A stretch of 64,000 nt of DNA from Frigoriflavimonas asaccharolytica (lineage in GTDB: Bacteria > Bacteroidota > Bacteroidia > Flavobacteriales > Weeksellaceae). The stretch covers positions 1-64,000 of the forward strand of contig NZ_JABSNO010000012.1 in the NCBI RefSeq assembly GCF_013294015.1, in the 5' to 3' direction. A model generated the notes under the pieces. The model was given only the letters and a program-made list of their open reading frames with translations, was not told the origin of the DNA and searched no databases. The translations under genes were made by a program, and so were the position numbers. This document shows, piece by piece, positions 34,609 through 44,257 of the stretch; position 1 is the stretch's first letter, and the number at the start of each line of letters is the position of its first letter.

Positions 34609-35970
34609 TTATGCTAAAATTTTCAGCCATTTCATTTTAGCTGCTGTGTATGGTGGATATTTTAGGTCTGGTTCTCCCCAAGTTGCTTTTTTCAAAATTG
34701 CTTTTTGATGTGAAAAGGCATCAAAACCATATTTACCATGATAGCTACCAAAACCTGAATTTCCAACCCCACCAAAAGGCAGATAATCGTTTGATAGATG
34801 CATCACAACATCATTTATACAACCACCACCAAAAGAAATTTCTGATAGGAAAAGATCTTGTTCTTCTTCGTTATTGCTAAATATATAAGCGGAAAGTGGT
34901 TTTTCTTTAGATGCAATAATTTTTAAAACTTCTTCAAAATTATCAAAAGATAATATTGGCAAAATAGGTCCGAAAATCTCTTCTTTCATTACGGCATCTT
35001 CCCATTGCACATTGTGTAAAATTGTAGGTTGAATGTACAAACTTTCATAGGTTGTTTTTCCACCATAAACGATTTTGTCATGATCAATTAATTTCTCTAA
35101 TCTTTCAAAATTTCTTTCATTGATAATTCTTGTATATTGAGGAGAATCTGGAGTATATTCAAATTCTTCAATGTATTTTTTTAGCAGCAAGAGAAAATCT
35201 TCTTCAACATCTTTATCACAGTAGATGTAATCTGGTGCTACACAAGTTTGCCCAGCATTTAAAAATTTACCCCAAACTATTCTTTTCGCTGCAATATCTA
35301 GATTGGCATTTTTAGTAACAATTACAGGAGATTTGCCACCTAATTCTAAAATAACAGGTGTTAAATTTTTTGCGGCCGCTTCATATACAATTTGGCCTAC
35401 TTTGGTACTTCCTGTAAAGAATATTTTATCAAATTTTTCTTTTAAAATCTCTGTAGTTTCCTCTACGCCACCTGTTGCAATGTGTAAATATTCTGATGGG
35501 AAGTTGTCATTAATTATTTTTTCCATTGCTAGCATTGTGTTTTCTGCAATCTCACTTGGTTTCAAAACGCAGGTATTTCCCGCAGCGATAGCCGCGACAA
35601 CAGGAGAAAGGGAAAGTTGGTAAGGATAATTCCACGCACCGATAATTAAACAACAACCCAAAGGTTCTGAATAAATTTTGCTTGTCCCAATCTGGTTCGA
35701 AAGATTTGTAGTAGTTTTTTGCGGCCTCGCTAGATCCGAAAGATTTTTGAGGTAGTATTGGATATCTTTTAAAATGAAGGAAAATTCTGTAGCGTAAGTA
35801 TCGAAAGCAGATTTACCAAAATCTTTTTGGATGGCTTCATACATCATCACTTTATTTTCAAGTAGTATAGATTTTAATTTTTCCAGTTGCGCTTTTCGAA
35901 ATTCTATGGATTTCGTTTCCTGAGTTGAAAAATATTTTTTTTGCTTCTTTACTATTTTTGTAATTCCCAT
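34609..35970 (-). CDS. aldehyde dehydrogenase
   Basis: Predicted 453-residue NAD(P)-dependent enzyme of the ALDH3-like length class. VILELGGKSP holds Glu209, FLNAGQTCVAPDY holds the nucleophile Cys243, FFTGSTKVG binds the nucleotide, and MKEEIFGPILP is the usual late motif. It oxidises aldehydes to acids, probably medium or long-chain ones judging by length. No N-terminal signal. The L9 terminator separates it from the ribosomal genes upstream. Confidence 0.93.
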   Translation of the reverse strand: MGITKIVKKQKKYFSTQETKSIEFRKAQLEKLKSILLENKVMMYEAIQKDFGKSAFDTYATEFSFILKDIQYYLKNLSDLARPQKTTTNLSNQIGTSKIYSEPLGCCLIIGAWNYPYQLSLSPVVAAIAAGNTCVLKPSEIAENTMLAMEKIINDNFPSEYLHIATGGVEETTEILKEKFDKIFFTGSTKVGQIVYEAAAKNLTPVILELGGKSPVIVTKNANLDIAAKRIVWGKFLNAGQTCVAPDYIYCDKDVEEDFLLLLKKYIEEFEYTPDSPQYTRIINERNFERLEKLIDHDKIVYGGKTTYESLYIQPTILHNVQWEDAVMKEEIFGPILPILSFDNFEEVLKIIASKEKPLSAYIFSNNEEEQDLFLSEISFGGGCINDVVMHLSNDYLPFGGVGNSGFGSYHGKYGFDAFSHQKAILKKATWGEPDLKYPPYTAAKMKWLKILA

Positions 35971-36016
35971 TATATTAATTTATAAGAATGTAATTTAATG
36001 AAATTTTTTCATAAAA

Positions 36017-36047
36017 AAACCGTTTCAATGCAATATTGAAACGGTTT
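36017..36047 (-). terminator. terminator after the S6-S18-L9 operon
   Basis: AAACCGTTTCAAT (36017-36029) pairs with ATTGAAACGGTTT (36035-36047) in a perfect 13-bp stem with a 5-nt loop; a T-run follows in the leftward direction. Confidence 0.88.
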
Positions 36048-36070
36048 ATATAAATTTTGAAACTTCGTGA

Positions 36071-36619
36071 CTACAAAATCACTCTGTTTGCTTCGTTATC
36101 CATATCAAATATAGATTTTTCTTTGATAACTTCTTTTCTAGCTTCTAATTTTGGTTTAGTGCTTTCGTAAGGAGCATCTGCGATAATTTCAAAAGGGAAA
36201 TTGTACTCAACATCTCTGTGAAGTCTAACTACTGCTTCATATTTACCTGCAGTTTTAATCGTGTTTCCAGGAATTTTGATGTATTTTCTATCAATAACGA
36301 TAGCTTTTTTACTCAATTCTTCAGAAAGATTTGCATTGTTTATAGAACCAAAAAGTTTGTTTGCTGCACCTACTTTAGTTTCAATTACAAGAGTTAATTC
36401 TTTTAATTGAGCAATTTTAGCATTTGCTTCTGCTACAATTTTAGCTTCTACTTCTTTTCTACTTTCCAAAGTTTCTGCAAGCATCGCTTTGTTTTTTGGT
36501 GTTGCCAATAAAGCTAAACCTTTTGGAAGTAAGAAATTTCTTGCATATCCTGGTTTTACGTCTAAAGTATCAAACTCTAAACCTAAATTTTCTACGTCTT
36601 TTTTTAATATAATTTGCAT
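36071..36619 (-). CDS. 50S ribosomal protein L9
   Basis: Predicted 182-residue protein with the L9 N-terminal domain (MQIILKKDVENLG, PGYARNFLLPKGLA) and the long helix and C-terminal domain (LFGSINNANLSEELSKK). It is about 30 residues longer than the usual 150, with an extra tail after YNFPFEIIADAPYES containing KEVIKEKSIFDMDNE. It binds 23S rRNA. Last gene of the rpsF-rpsR-rplI unit, 162 bp after rpsR. Confidence 0.97.
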   Translation of the reverse strand: MQIILKKDVENLGLEFDTLDVKPGYARNFLLPKGLALLATPKNKAMLAETLESRKEVEAKIVAEANAKIAQLKELTLVIETKVGAANKLFGSINNANLSEELSKKAIVIDRKYIKIPGNTIKTAGKYEAVVRLHRDVEYNFPFEIIADAPYESTKPKLEARKEVIKEKSIFDMDNEANRVIL

Positions 36620-36781
36620 TGTTGTTGTCCGTTTTTAATTTTTGATAAATGATAATTGATGAAAGATCGTCGATATTATATCTATAATTTTCTTTACTAA
36701 CATTCTCTAAAATCGTTAGAATTAATTTTAATTATTCAGCAACTATTTTGCTATAAGCCTATTGCTTACAGCTTATAGCTT

Positions 36782-37084
36782 TTATTTAAGTAAATCTGCT
36801 ACATAAGGCATCAAAGCCAAATGTCTTGCTCTTTTTATTGCAGAAGACACTTTTCTTTGGTATTTCAAAGATGTTCCAGTGTATCTTCTTGGTAAAATTT
36901 TACCTTGCTCGTTTACGAATTGTAAAAGGAAATCTGCATCTTTATAATCTACATGCTTAATTCCAAATTTCTTAAATCTACAGTATTTAGATTGAGATTT
37001 TGTGTTGATGTCTACTGGTGTAAGATATCTTACTTCAGATTCACCACCTGCGGCTGCTTGTTGCGCCATATCGTCTATTGCCAT
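36782..37084 (-). CDS. 30S ribosomal protein S18
   Basis: Predicted 100-residue protein. The core [29 protein letters not shown] is the S18 RNA-binding part, preceded by [17 protein letters not shown]. About 25 residues in front ([20 protein letters not shown]) form an extension. It lies 24 bp after rpsF and 162 bp before rplI. Confidence 0.97.
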   Translation of the reverse strand: MAIDDMAQQAAAGGESEVRYLTPVDINTKSQSKYCRFKKFGIKHVDYKDADFLLQFVNEQGKILPRRYTGTSLKYQRKVSSAIKRARHLALMPYVADLLK

Positions 37085-37108
37085 TGTTCTTTTGTTTTAG
37101 GGGTTAAA

Positions 37109-37453
37109 TTAAGCTTTTGAAGATTTTTTCTTCTGTCTTCTAGTTTCTGCATATTCCAATGCATACTTGTCTAGGTTTGTAGTAAGGTAACGGATGATTC
37201 TCTCATCTCTTTTGAATGCTAATTCTAAATCAGCAACAATAGTTCCTTCACCTTCAAACTGGATAAGTGTGTAGAATCCATTCTTTTTTAATTGAATAGG
37301 ATAAGCTAATTTTTTTAGTCCCCAATTTTCTTTGGCTACTATTTTGCAATCTTTTGAAGTTAAAAGATCTTCAAACTTTTTTACTGCTTCCTCTACCTGC
37401 GCATCAGATAGAACGGGAGTTAAAATGAAAACAGTTTCGTAATGATTCATCAT
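37109..37453 (-). CDS. 30S ribosomal protein S6
   Basis: Predicted 114-residue protein: [20 protein letters not shown] at the start and [19 protein letters not shown] near the end match S6, which pairs with S18 on the 30S platform. First gene of the operon with rpsR and rplI. The M2 (37450) could also start it. Confidence 0.97.
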   Translation of the reverse strand: MMNHYETVFILTPVLSDAQVEEAVKKFEDLLTSKDCKIVAKENWGLKKLAYPIQLKKNGFYTLIQFEGEGTIVADLELAFKRDERIIRYLTTNLDKYALEYAETRRQKKKSSKA

Positions 37454-37484
37454 GTTAAAAATATTAATTATTTATTTCGAGGTG

Positions 37485-37512
37485 CAAAATTAAGGATTTA
37501 TTTTTAATACAA
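37485..37512 (-). promoter_or_regulatory. promoter of rpsF operon
   Basis: Reading leftward: TTG (37512-37510), 17 nt, TAATTTTG (37492-37485). Both halves of the Bacteroidota promoter are present, 31 bp before the rpsF start. Confidence 0.65.
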
Positions 37513-37674
37513 AAACTTTTTTGGTAAAAATTTAGTGATTCTACAATTATTTCTATTCTTTGAAATTTAAATTTTATCTTTTTGGTCATTTGCGCTAGCT
37601 TAGTTCAAGAATTTACCATCTTATTATTTTTTAGCTAATAGCATTCAAATTTAGGTTTTAACATTCGATTTGCA

Positions 37675-37682
37675 TATTTTTG
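37675..37682 (+). promoter_or_regulatory. -7 box of the SulP gene
   Basis: TATTTTTG fits TAnnTTTG and lies 17 nt before the ATG at 37700. No clear -33 TTG. Confidence 0.45.
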
Positions 37683-37699
37683 TGAGCAAGTAACATATT

Positions 37700-39568
37700 A
37701 TGGCATTTAAAAACTTTTTCAAATTTTCATTTAAAGATTTCCGTGGAGATCTATTTGGAGGTATTACAGCAGGTATTGTTGCTTTGCCATTGGCGTTAGC
37801 TTTCGGACAGCAAACAGAAATGGGTGCTGCTGCAGGACTTTTTGGGGCAATTTTCATTGGTTTTTTTGCTTCACTTTTTGGCGGAACCAATACGCAAATA
37901 AGCGGACCAACTGCACCGATGACGGCGGTTTCGTATCTCGTAATCAGTAGAGTTTTGCAACAATTTGATGGAGAATTAGAAAGAGCTTTGCCCACAATTT
38001 TAATGGTTTTTTTCGCTGCAGGAGTTGTTCAAATTATTTTTGGAATTCTAAAGATTGGTAAATATATAAAGTATATTCCGTATCCTGTGGTTTCTGGTTT
38101 TATGAGTGGGATAGGTGTTATCATCATTATTACACAACTGTTTCCTGTGCTAGGATATGAGCCAATGAACGATGAATCTTTAATTAGACAAAATATTCCG
38201 CGAGCAAAAGAAAGGCTATTAGATAAAATTCTGGTGAATGAAGCTGGTGATGGCATCAAAGTTTTAGATGATTATAAAATAACATTATATGAAGCCAAAA
38301 AAATTTCTACAGAAGAAATCAGAAATGAAGCCAAAATAATTACAAAAAGAGATACCGGAACCGCCGAAGGAACCGTGAAATTTTTACCAAACGCCTTGCA
38401 AAATATAAATTATCTTCATTTTGCAATGGTGATGCTTACCATATTTATTATTTATGGTTTCAAAAAAGTTACCACTAAAGTTCCAAGTACGCTAGTTGCG
38501 CTTATTGTCGTCAGTTTACTCGTCTTTTTAGTCGGCTGGAATCTTACATTAATAGATAAAATTCCGCAAGGATTTCCAAAGTTTCAATTGGGGAATATGA
38601 TTGCAAACGCCAATTTTGGAATATTTTCAAACCACATTACAGATATTTTTTCTCTGGCAATTCTTGGTGCTATAGATTCACTTCTTACCTCAGTAGTTGC
38701 AGATAATATGACGAAAACAAAACATGAAAGCAACCAAGAATTAATAGGACAAGGTATCGGAAATTCTATGGCTGCATTTTTTGGCGGACTTCCTGGTGCA
38801 GGCGCAACAATAAGAACTGTAGTGAACATCAATTCTGGTGGAAAAACTAGACTTTCTGGTATGACTGCCGGTATCCTTTTGCTCTTTATTCTATTAGCAT
38901 TAGGTCCTGTTGCTTCTATGATTCCTAAAGCGGTTTTGGCAGGAATTTTAATTACAGTTGGTATAGGTGTGATGGATTATAAAGGTTTGAAAGCCATCAG
39001 AAAAATACCAATTGCAGATGCTTTTGTGATGATTTTAGTCTTGGTTTTAACCGTGTTTTTAGGATTAATAGAAGCAGTTGCACTGGGAATGGTGATTTCT
39101 GCACTCGTTTTCATGAAAAAAATGGGAGACAATACCGCCAAAAGCTCAATTGTGCAGACGGTTGAAGAATTTGAAGAAAAAAATGAAACCTTAACACTCA
39201 CAGAAAAATTACCAAAAAATTTAATTGAAGAAGTCTATGTAAAAGAATTTGGAGGGCCTTTATTTTTTGGAGTTACAGACGAAATTAAAGAAAAGCTATC
39301 TGCCATACCAGAAACAGCAAATTGTTTGGTGCTGATTATGGAGAAAGTAAATTATATGGATCAAAGTGGTGTTTTTGCGCTAGAAGACGCCTTTATGGTT
39401 ATTAAAAACAAAGGAATAGATATAGTTTTGGTGAATCTACAAAAGCAACCAAGATATTTAATGGAAAGAATTCAAATTATTCCGCAATTAATTAGTGAAG
39501 ATCAAATCTTCCTAGATTATCCTTCTGCAGTGGAATGGATACAGAAAAATGTGAAAAATATCTTTTGA
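37700..39568 (+). CDS. SulP-family anion transporter with STAS domain
   Basis: Predicted 622-residue membrane protein. FRGDLFGGITAGIVALPLAL opens the transport domain; SGPTAPMTAV and the TM10-like GSIGAGFFGGLPG-type stretch (MAAFFGGLPGAGATIRTVVN) are SulP hallmarks. A hydrophilic insert of about 70 residues interrupts the membrane domain (about 155-230). Residues 510-622 form a STAS domain (YMDQSGVFALEDA). The substrate may be sulfate, bicarbonate or another anion. A DUF1543 gene follows 13 bp later. Confidence 0.92.
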   Translation: MAFKNFFKFSFKDFRGDLFGGITAGIVALPLALAFGQQTEMGAAAGLFGAIFIGFFASLFGGTNTQISGPTAPMTAVSYLVISRVLQQFDGELERALPTILMVFFAAGVVQIIFGILKIGKYIKYIPYPVVSGFMSGIGVIIIITQLFPVLGYEPMNDESLIRQNIPRAKERLLDKILVNEAGDGIKVLDDYKITLYEAKKISTEEIRNEAKIITKRDTGTAEGTVKFLPNALQNINYLHFAMVMLTIFIIYGFKKVTTKVPSTLVALIVVSLLVFLVGWNLTLIDKIPQGFPKFQLGNMIANANFGIFSNHITDIFSLAILGAIDSLLTSVVADNMTKTKHESNQELIGQGIGNSMAAFFGGLPGAGATIRTVVNINSGGKTRLSGMTAGILLLFILLALGPVASMIPKAVLAGILITVGIGVMDYKGLKAIRKIPIADAFVMILVLVLTVFLGLIEAVALGMVISALVFMKKMGDNTAKSSIVQTVEEFEEKNETLTLTEKLPKNLIEEVYVKEFGGPLFFGVTDEIKEKLSAIPETANCLVLIMEKVNYMDQSGVFALEDAFMVIKNKGIDIVLVNLQKQPRYLMERIQIIPQLISEDQIFLDYPSAVEWIQKNVKNIF

Positions 39569-39581
39569 TAAAATTTAAAAA

Positions 39582-40145
39582 TTGATTATTTTGAAATTAT
39601 TTTACGTCATCCTTGGTGCTACACCAAAAGGTAGAAATACAGAACAACACGATGTTTTTTTTGGTATCGCAGAAAATGTCTACGATCTAATAAAAGATTT
39701 CAACGAATTTTGGAAAGAAGCCAAAGGGAAAATTCATATGGATGCTTACATGGAAGTGAATTACATCGATGGTTATGAGGTGAAAGTGGTGCCAAAACTA
39801 GCTGAAAAAGCAGAAGAAAATCTATATTTTATGAATCTTGGTGGTTATAAACCAGGTGTTTTTGTAGAATTGCACGAGCAGATATTAATGGTAGGCAAAT
39901 CCCTATCTGAAATTACAAGAAGAGCAAAGAAAACAGACTTTTACAAAGAAATGACCTTCAAAAATTCGGAAAGCCATATTGATGATAAATATGGAGTAGA
40001 TGTAGACGATTTGGCAAAAGTAACAGATCTTTTACCAAAAAAAATGAAAGAAAAATATTCCATTATTTTGGAGAAAAACGAAAATTCTACTTTAGAAAAT
40101 GAAATCAATATTGGCTACTTTAAATTGAAAAAACCTAAAATTTAG
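39582..40145 (+). CDS. DUF1543 protein
   Basis: Predicted 187-residue protein with the family pattern LFYVILGATPKGRNTEQHDVFFGIA near the N terminus and FMNLGGYKPGVFVELHEQ later. Function unknown. There is no ATG near the N terminus; the start is a TTG at 39582 or 39591. It lies 13 bp after the SulP gene and is probably cotranscribed. Confidence 0.85.
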   Translation: MIILKLFYVILGATPKGRNTEQHDVFFGIAENVYDLIKDFNEFWKEAKGKIHMDAYMEVNYIDGYEVKVVPKLAEKAEENLYFMNLGGYKPGVFVELHEQILMVGKSLSEITRRAKKTDFYKEMTFKNSESHIDDKYGVDVDDLAKVTDLLPKKMKEKYSIILEKNENSTLENEINIGYFKLKKPKI

Positions 40146-40232
40146 TATAATTAAATTGAACGAGCTTGGAGATAAAATACCAATTAAGTTCTAGCAATTG
40201 TATATTATTTTTGAAAATATAAAAATCTACAT

Positions 40233-41342
40233 ATGAAAATAGGAATTCTTGGAGGCGGACAGTTAGGCAGAATGTTGATACAAAGCGCATTGAAATATGA
40301 TGACGAATTCTATACTCTAGATCCCGATGAAAACTGCTCTTGTGCAAATATATCTCATTTCACCAAAGGGAATTTTAAAGATTACGAAACCGTTTTAAAT
40401 TTTGGGAAAGATAAAGAGGTACTTTCTATTGAAATAGAACACGTGAACGCAGATGCACTTTCTGAGTTAGAAAAAGTGGGTATTAAGGTAATTCCCAATG
40501 CAAATATTATTAAAATAATTCAGCAAAAAATATTGCAAAAAGAGTTTTATAAAAATAATAATATTCCTTCACCAAATTTTCAAATTGTTCAAAATAAAGA
40601 CGAAATTAATTTTCCTTTTCCCTTCGTACAGAAATTAAATACCGGAGGTTATGATGGAAAAGGTGTGCAAATCATCAAAAATGAACAAGATTTAGATCAA
40701 TTTTGGGATGAACCATCTGTTCTAGAAAAATTGGTAGATATTGACAAAGAACTTTCCATCATTATCGCAAAAAATGAACGCGGCGAAATAAAAACTTTTC
40801 CGATTACAGAAATGGTGGCAGATCCTATATTGAATTTGCTCGATTTTAATATTTGCCCGGCAGATATTTCTGTAGAAATTCAAAATGAAGTGGAAAGTAT
40901 TGCCCACCAATTTATCTCTGCAGCACATTCTTCTGGCTTATTTGCTATTGAATTTTTCTTAGATAAAGCAGGAAAAGTTTGGGTGAATGAAACTGCACCA
41001 AGATTGCACAATTCCGGACATCAGTCTCAAGAAGGAAACGCCAATTCTCAATTTGAACAGTATTATAGAACACTTGTAAATGCACCTTTAGCAGATACAG
41101 ATTCATTTGGGTTTTCTGGAATGCTAAATTTAATTGGTGCAGAAAATTATACTGGAGAAGTATTTTACGAAGGTTTAGATCAGGTGATGAAAATGCCAAA
41201 AACTTACATTCATCTCTATGGAAAAAAAACGACAAAACCCGGTCGGAAGATGGGACATATCAATGTTTTAGCAGAAACAAGAGAAGATTTAATAGAAAAA
41301 TTAATTCTAATAAAATCATTAATAAAAGTTATTTCTATTTAA
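40233..41342 (+). CDS. N5-carboxyaminoimidazole ribonucleotide synthase
   Basis: Predicted 369-residue ATP-grasp enzyme of purine synthesis that carboxylates AIR with ATP and bicarbonate to N5-CAIR. GILGGGQLGRMLIQSA starts the Rossmann part, LNTGGYDGKGVQII is the ATP-grasp loop, and NETAPRLHNSGHQS is the PurK-specific site. PurE, the next enzyme, is encoded at 42332, separated by one reversed EamA gene. Confidence 0.96.
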   Translation: MKIGILGGGQLGRMLIQSALKYDDEFYTLDPDENCSCANISHFTKGNFKDYETVLNFGKDKEVLSIEIEHVNADALSELEKVGIKVIPNANIIKIIQQKILQKEFYKNNNIPSPNFQIVQNKDEINFPFPFVQKLNTGGYDGKGVQIIKNEQDLDQFWDEPSVLEKLVDIDKELSIIIAKNERGEIKTFPITEMVADPILNLLDFNICPADISVEIQNEVESIAHQFISAAHSSGLFAIEFFLDKAGKVWVNETAPRLHNSGHQSQEGNANSQFEQYYRTLVNAPLADTDSFGFSGMLNLIGAENYTGEVFYEGLDQVMKMPKTYIHLYGKKTTKPGRKMGHINVLAETREDLIEKLILIKSLIKVISI

Positions 41343-41359
41343 CCAGAATATATAAAAGT

Positions 41360-42268
41360 TTAAAGTTTTTCATTTTTTGTTTTGTAGTTTGTCACAAAAA
41401 CACCAGAAATTATCAAAATTGCGGCAATCACAAATTTAATGGTAATCTCTTCATTTAAAATAAGCCATCCTAAAAATATTGCGACAATAGTATTTAGATA
41501 AGATAATACTGCAACTTGCGTTGGTAGCAATTTTTGTAGCAAATAATTGAAGCAAAAAAATGCAATGATGGATCCGAAAACTGATAAATAAATTACCGCC
41601 AAAATGCTAGTAATATTCCAACTTTGAATGTCAATTTCTGACGAAAACAAAAGCGCAAATATTAGCTGAACTACACCTGCAAATGAAAATTGATAGAAAA
41701 GCAACAGAATAATATCTGCATTTTTTTTTAATGTTTTTTTGCTGTAAACCGTACCAATTGACCAACCAGCAACTGCGAGAAAAAGCAACGTGAGACCTTT
41801 TTGATAATCTACGTTTTCCATATTTTCTAGTCCATTCCAAAAAACAAAAACGATTCCACAAAATCCCATTAATACACCAATTAGGGATCTTATTTTTATT
41901 TTTTTAACGATAAATATTGCACTTAAAATGAAAATTAATATCGGTGAACAAGAAGACACCAATGATGCTAAACTAGAATCTACATATTGTACAGCCACTG
42001 TAGTGAGACCATTAGCGGAGATCAACATTAGACCAGAAATCAAGAATTGTTGCATGGTAGTTTTCCAACCGAGCCATCGCAATTTTTTAGAAATTAATAA
42101 ATATAGTAGCAAAATAAGGCCAGCAAAAAACTGACGAAGTCCGGATACAAACCAAGGTGGAATAGTTTCCACGGCAATTTTAATTCCTAGAAATGTAGTA
42201 CCCCAAACTATTGCGACCACAAATATTGCAAGTATTAGTTTGATATTTTTAATATCCTTCAATTTCAT
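41360..42268 (-). CDS. EamA-type (DMT) transporter
   Basis: Predicted 302-residue protein with ten membrane helices in two EamA repeats (IWGTTFLGIKIAVETIPPWF in the first, SIIAFFCFNYLLQKLLPTQV in the second). A metabolite exporter of unknown substrate. It stands reversed between purK and purE. A TATCTTTG box ends 4 nt before the ATG, so the transcript should be leaderless. Confidence 0.9.
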   Translation of the reverse strand: MKLKDIKNIKLILAIFVVAIVWGTTFLGIKIAVETIPPWFVSGLRQFFAGLILLLYLLISKKLRWLGWKTTMQQFLISGLMLISANGLTTVAVQYVDSSLASLVSSCSPILIFILSAIFIVKKIKIRSLIGVLMGFCGIVFVFWNGLENMENVDYQKGLTLLFLAVAGWSIGTVYSKKTLKKNADIILLLFYQFSFAGVVQLIFALLFSSEIDIQSWNITSILAVIYLSVFGSIIAFFCFNYLLQKLLPTQVAVLSYLNTIVAIFLGWLILNEEITIKFVIAAILIISGVFVTNYKTKNEKL

Positions 42269-42272
42269 CGCG

Positions 42273-42280
42273 CAAAGATA
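42273..42280 (-). promoter_or_regulatory. -7 box 4 nt before the EamA start
   Basis: CAAAGATA reads TATCTTTG leftward; CGCG then ATG follow. The -33 TTG is not at the normal distance. Confidence 0.5.
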
Positions 42281-42331
42281 TTTGTTTATCTTCTATCTTT
42301 AGTATCTTTACAAGGTAAAAAATAGAAATAA

Positions 42332-42835
42332 ATGATTTCAATAATAATGGGCAGCAAAAGCGATCTGCCAATAATGGAGCAAGCCGCAAATTTTTTGAAA
42401 GAATTAGAAATTGACTACGAATTGACGGTCATTTCTGCACACAGAACGCCAGAAAGAATGTTTGAATTTGCAAAAAATGCAAAAATTCGTGGTGTAAAAG
42501 TGATTATCGCTGGAGCAGGAGGAGCTGCACATTTACCGGGAATGGTGGCAAGTTGCACCACACTACCTGTAGTTGGAGTTCCCATTTTATCTAGCAATTC
42601 TATAGATGGTTGGGATTCTATTTTGTCTATATTGCAAATGCCGTCGGGAATTCCTGTGGCAACTGTTGCTCTAAACGGCGGAACAAATGCCGGAATTTTA
42701 GCCGCAAAAATCGTTGGTATTTCTAATGAAGAGGTTGCAAAAAAACTAGAACAATATCAACAAAATTTACATTCTAAAGTGATGGATAGCATTGACGATA
42801 TCAAGAAAGTGCATCCAAATTTCTTTGATCAATAG
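42332..42835 (+). CDS. N5-CAIR mutase, PurE
   Basis: Predicted 167-residue enzyme that moves the carboxylate of N5-CAIR to C4 to give CAIR. IIMGSKSDLPIMEQAANFL is the phosphate-binding start, SAHRTPERM carries the catalytic histidine, and AGAGGAAHLPGMVAS follows. Works directly after PurK. Confidence 0.97.
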   Translation: MISIIMGSKSDLPIMEQAANFLKELEIDYELTVISAHRTPERMFEFAKNAKIRGVKVIIAGAGGAAHLPGMVASCTTLPVVGVPILSSNSIDGWDSILSILQMPSGIPVATVALNGGTNAGILAAKIVGISNEEVAKKLEQYQQNLHSKVMDSIDDIKKVHPNFFDQ

Positions 42836-42870
42836 CCGAAGCCGCAATTATAATTATTATAACATTAGTA

Positions 42871-43280
42871 ATGGAAATAACAAACTTTAATATTTTTTTA
42901 TTGCTTTTTCTGCAACTATCGCAGCCGTGATTATTTATAAAATAATATCCAAAAAGACTCTTGCAATCACCAGTGAATTTTCAACTGAAAAAGAGCTAAA
43001 AGGAAATCTGGAGGATAATATGTTAATAATAGAAAATGCCTTACAGCAAGCAAACTTTAAGAATATAAAATTTGATAATGTTACTAAAATATTTCATGCT
43101 AAAGCTAATTTTTCAATTTGGTCTTTTGCTGAAAATATTGAAATTAAAATTGTAGAAAAAGAAAATTCTATTGTACTAAATTTTAAATCCATCTGTGTTT
43201 TGCCAACTCAAATTATTGATTATGAAAAAAATAAAACTAATTTCAAAAAATTTGAGAGAGTATTGAAGCTTGCAATATAA
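42871..43280 (+). pseudogene. membrane-anchored small protein split by a -1 frameshift at a T7 run
   Basis: The ATG at 42871 begins MEITNFNIF and then hits a stop (42928-42930). In the frame one base back, after the run of seven T (42893-42899), comes IAFSATIAAVIIYKII, a good membrane helix, followed by a 117-residue soluble part to the stop at 43278-43280. Reading with a -1 shift, or with an eighth T, gives one continuous protein. Either the run is a sequencing or mutational slip, or expression uses slippage. An alternative start GTG at 42927 would drop most of the helix. No family recognised; a soluble part with KIVEKENSIVLNFKSICV. Confidence 0.55.
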
Positions 43281-43281
43281 T

Positions 43282-44154
43282 TTAAGATTTTACCAAAACA
43301 GACTTTATTTTCAAAAATATATTAAACAAAATCACAGCAACAATTCCGCCTAAAAGACCAATCAATAATTCTCTCAAAATACCAGGTAGCGTCTCTAAAA
43401 AATGATGGAGAAATTCGATATTGTGGAGGAATATATTTCCAGAAACCGTAAGTAATGCTATTGTTCCCACAATCGTTAATCCTTTTATCACATAAGGAAG
43501 CGCATTTATAAGTATGTTTCCAAATTTCGCTTTTAGGCTTTTTTCACTTTTGCTCTTTTTTACCAAATGGTATCCGGCTTCATCCATCCTTACGATTAAT
43601 GCAACAATACCATAAACTCCAATAGTGGCAATAACTGCAATAAAACTTACCGTTAATATTTGATTTAATAGATCCGTGCTTTCATTGGCATTTAATGCAA
43701 TGATGATAATTTCTAAAGAAAGTATAAAATCTGTGAAAATTGCATCTTTTACTCTAGTTTTTTCCAACGCCAAAATGTCTGCTTCATTTTCTACCGTTTG
43801 AATTTCTTTACTTTTTGGATGTGGAAATATCCATTCATAAATTTTTTCAGCACCTTCGAATGATAGATAAATACCGCCTAAAATTAATAAAATTTTGATC
43901 GCAATTGGTAAAAATGCACTCAACAAAAATACTATTGGAAGTATAATTAATTTATTTAAAAGTGAACCTTTCGTAATTGCCCAAAGTACAGGTAATTCTC
44001 TACTAGAAGCAAATCCCGAGGCTTTTTCAGCATTTACAGCAAGATCATCTCCCAAAATTCCGGCTGTTTTTTTTGCAGCAACCTTACTCATCATTGCAAC
44101 ATCGTCTAAAAGAACTGCAATATCATCTAAAACTGCGAAAAATCCTGAAGCCAT
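43282..44154 (-). CDS. DUF808 membrane protein
   Basis: Predicted 290-residue protein matching DUF808 (YedI): MASGFFAVLDDIAVLLDDVA, then GILGDDLAVNAEKASGF and several membrane segments (LNKLIILPIVFLLSAFLPIA and more). Function unknown. Its 3' end nearly meets that of the upstream frameshifted gene. A TATTTTTG box lies 20 nt before the ATG. Confidence 0.92.
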   Translation of the reverse strand: MASGFFAVLDDIAVLLDDVAMMSKVAAKKTAGILGDDLAVNAEKASGFASSRELPVLWAITKGSLLNKLIILPIVFLLSAFLPIAIKILLILGGIYLSFEGAEKIYEWIFPHPKSKEIQTVENEADILALEKTRVKDAIFTDFILSLEIIIIALNANESTDLLNQILTVSFIAVIATIGVYGIVALIVRMDEAGYHLVKKSKSEKSLKAKFGNILINALPYVIKGLTIVGTIALLTVSGNIFLHNIEFLHHFLETLPGILRELLIGLLGGIVAVILFNIFLKIKSVLVKS

Positions 44155-44174
44155 ATTTTTTATTTTGATTGTTG

Positions 44175-44182
44175 CAAAAATA
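44175..44182 (-). promoter_or_regulatory. -7 box of the DUF808 gene
   Basis: CAAAAATA reads TATTTTTG leftward, 20 nt before the start. No -33 TTG. Confidence 0.4.
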
Positions 44183-44257
44183 AGGTAAATATTTAATTGT
44201 AGTAAATAATAACCAATAATATAAAACTTATTAAATTTAAATGACGTAAATTTTAGT

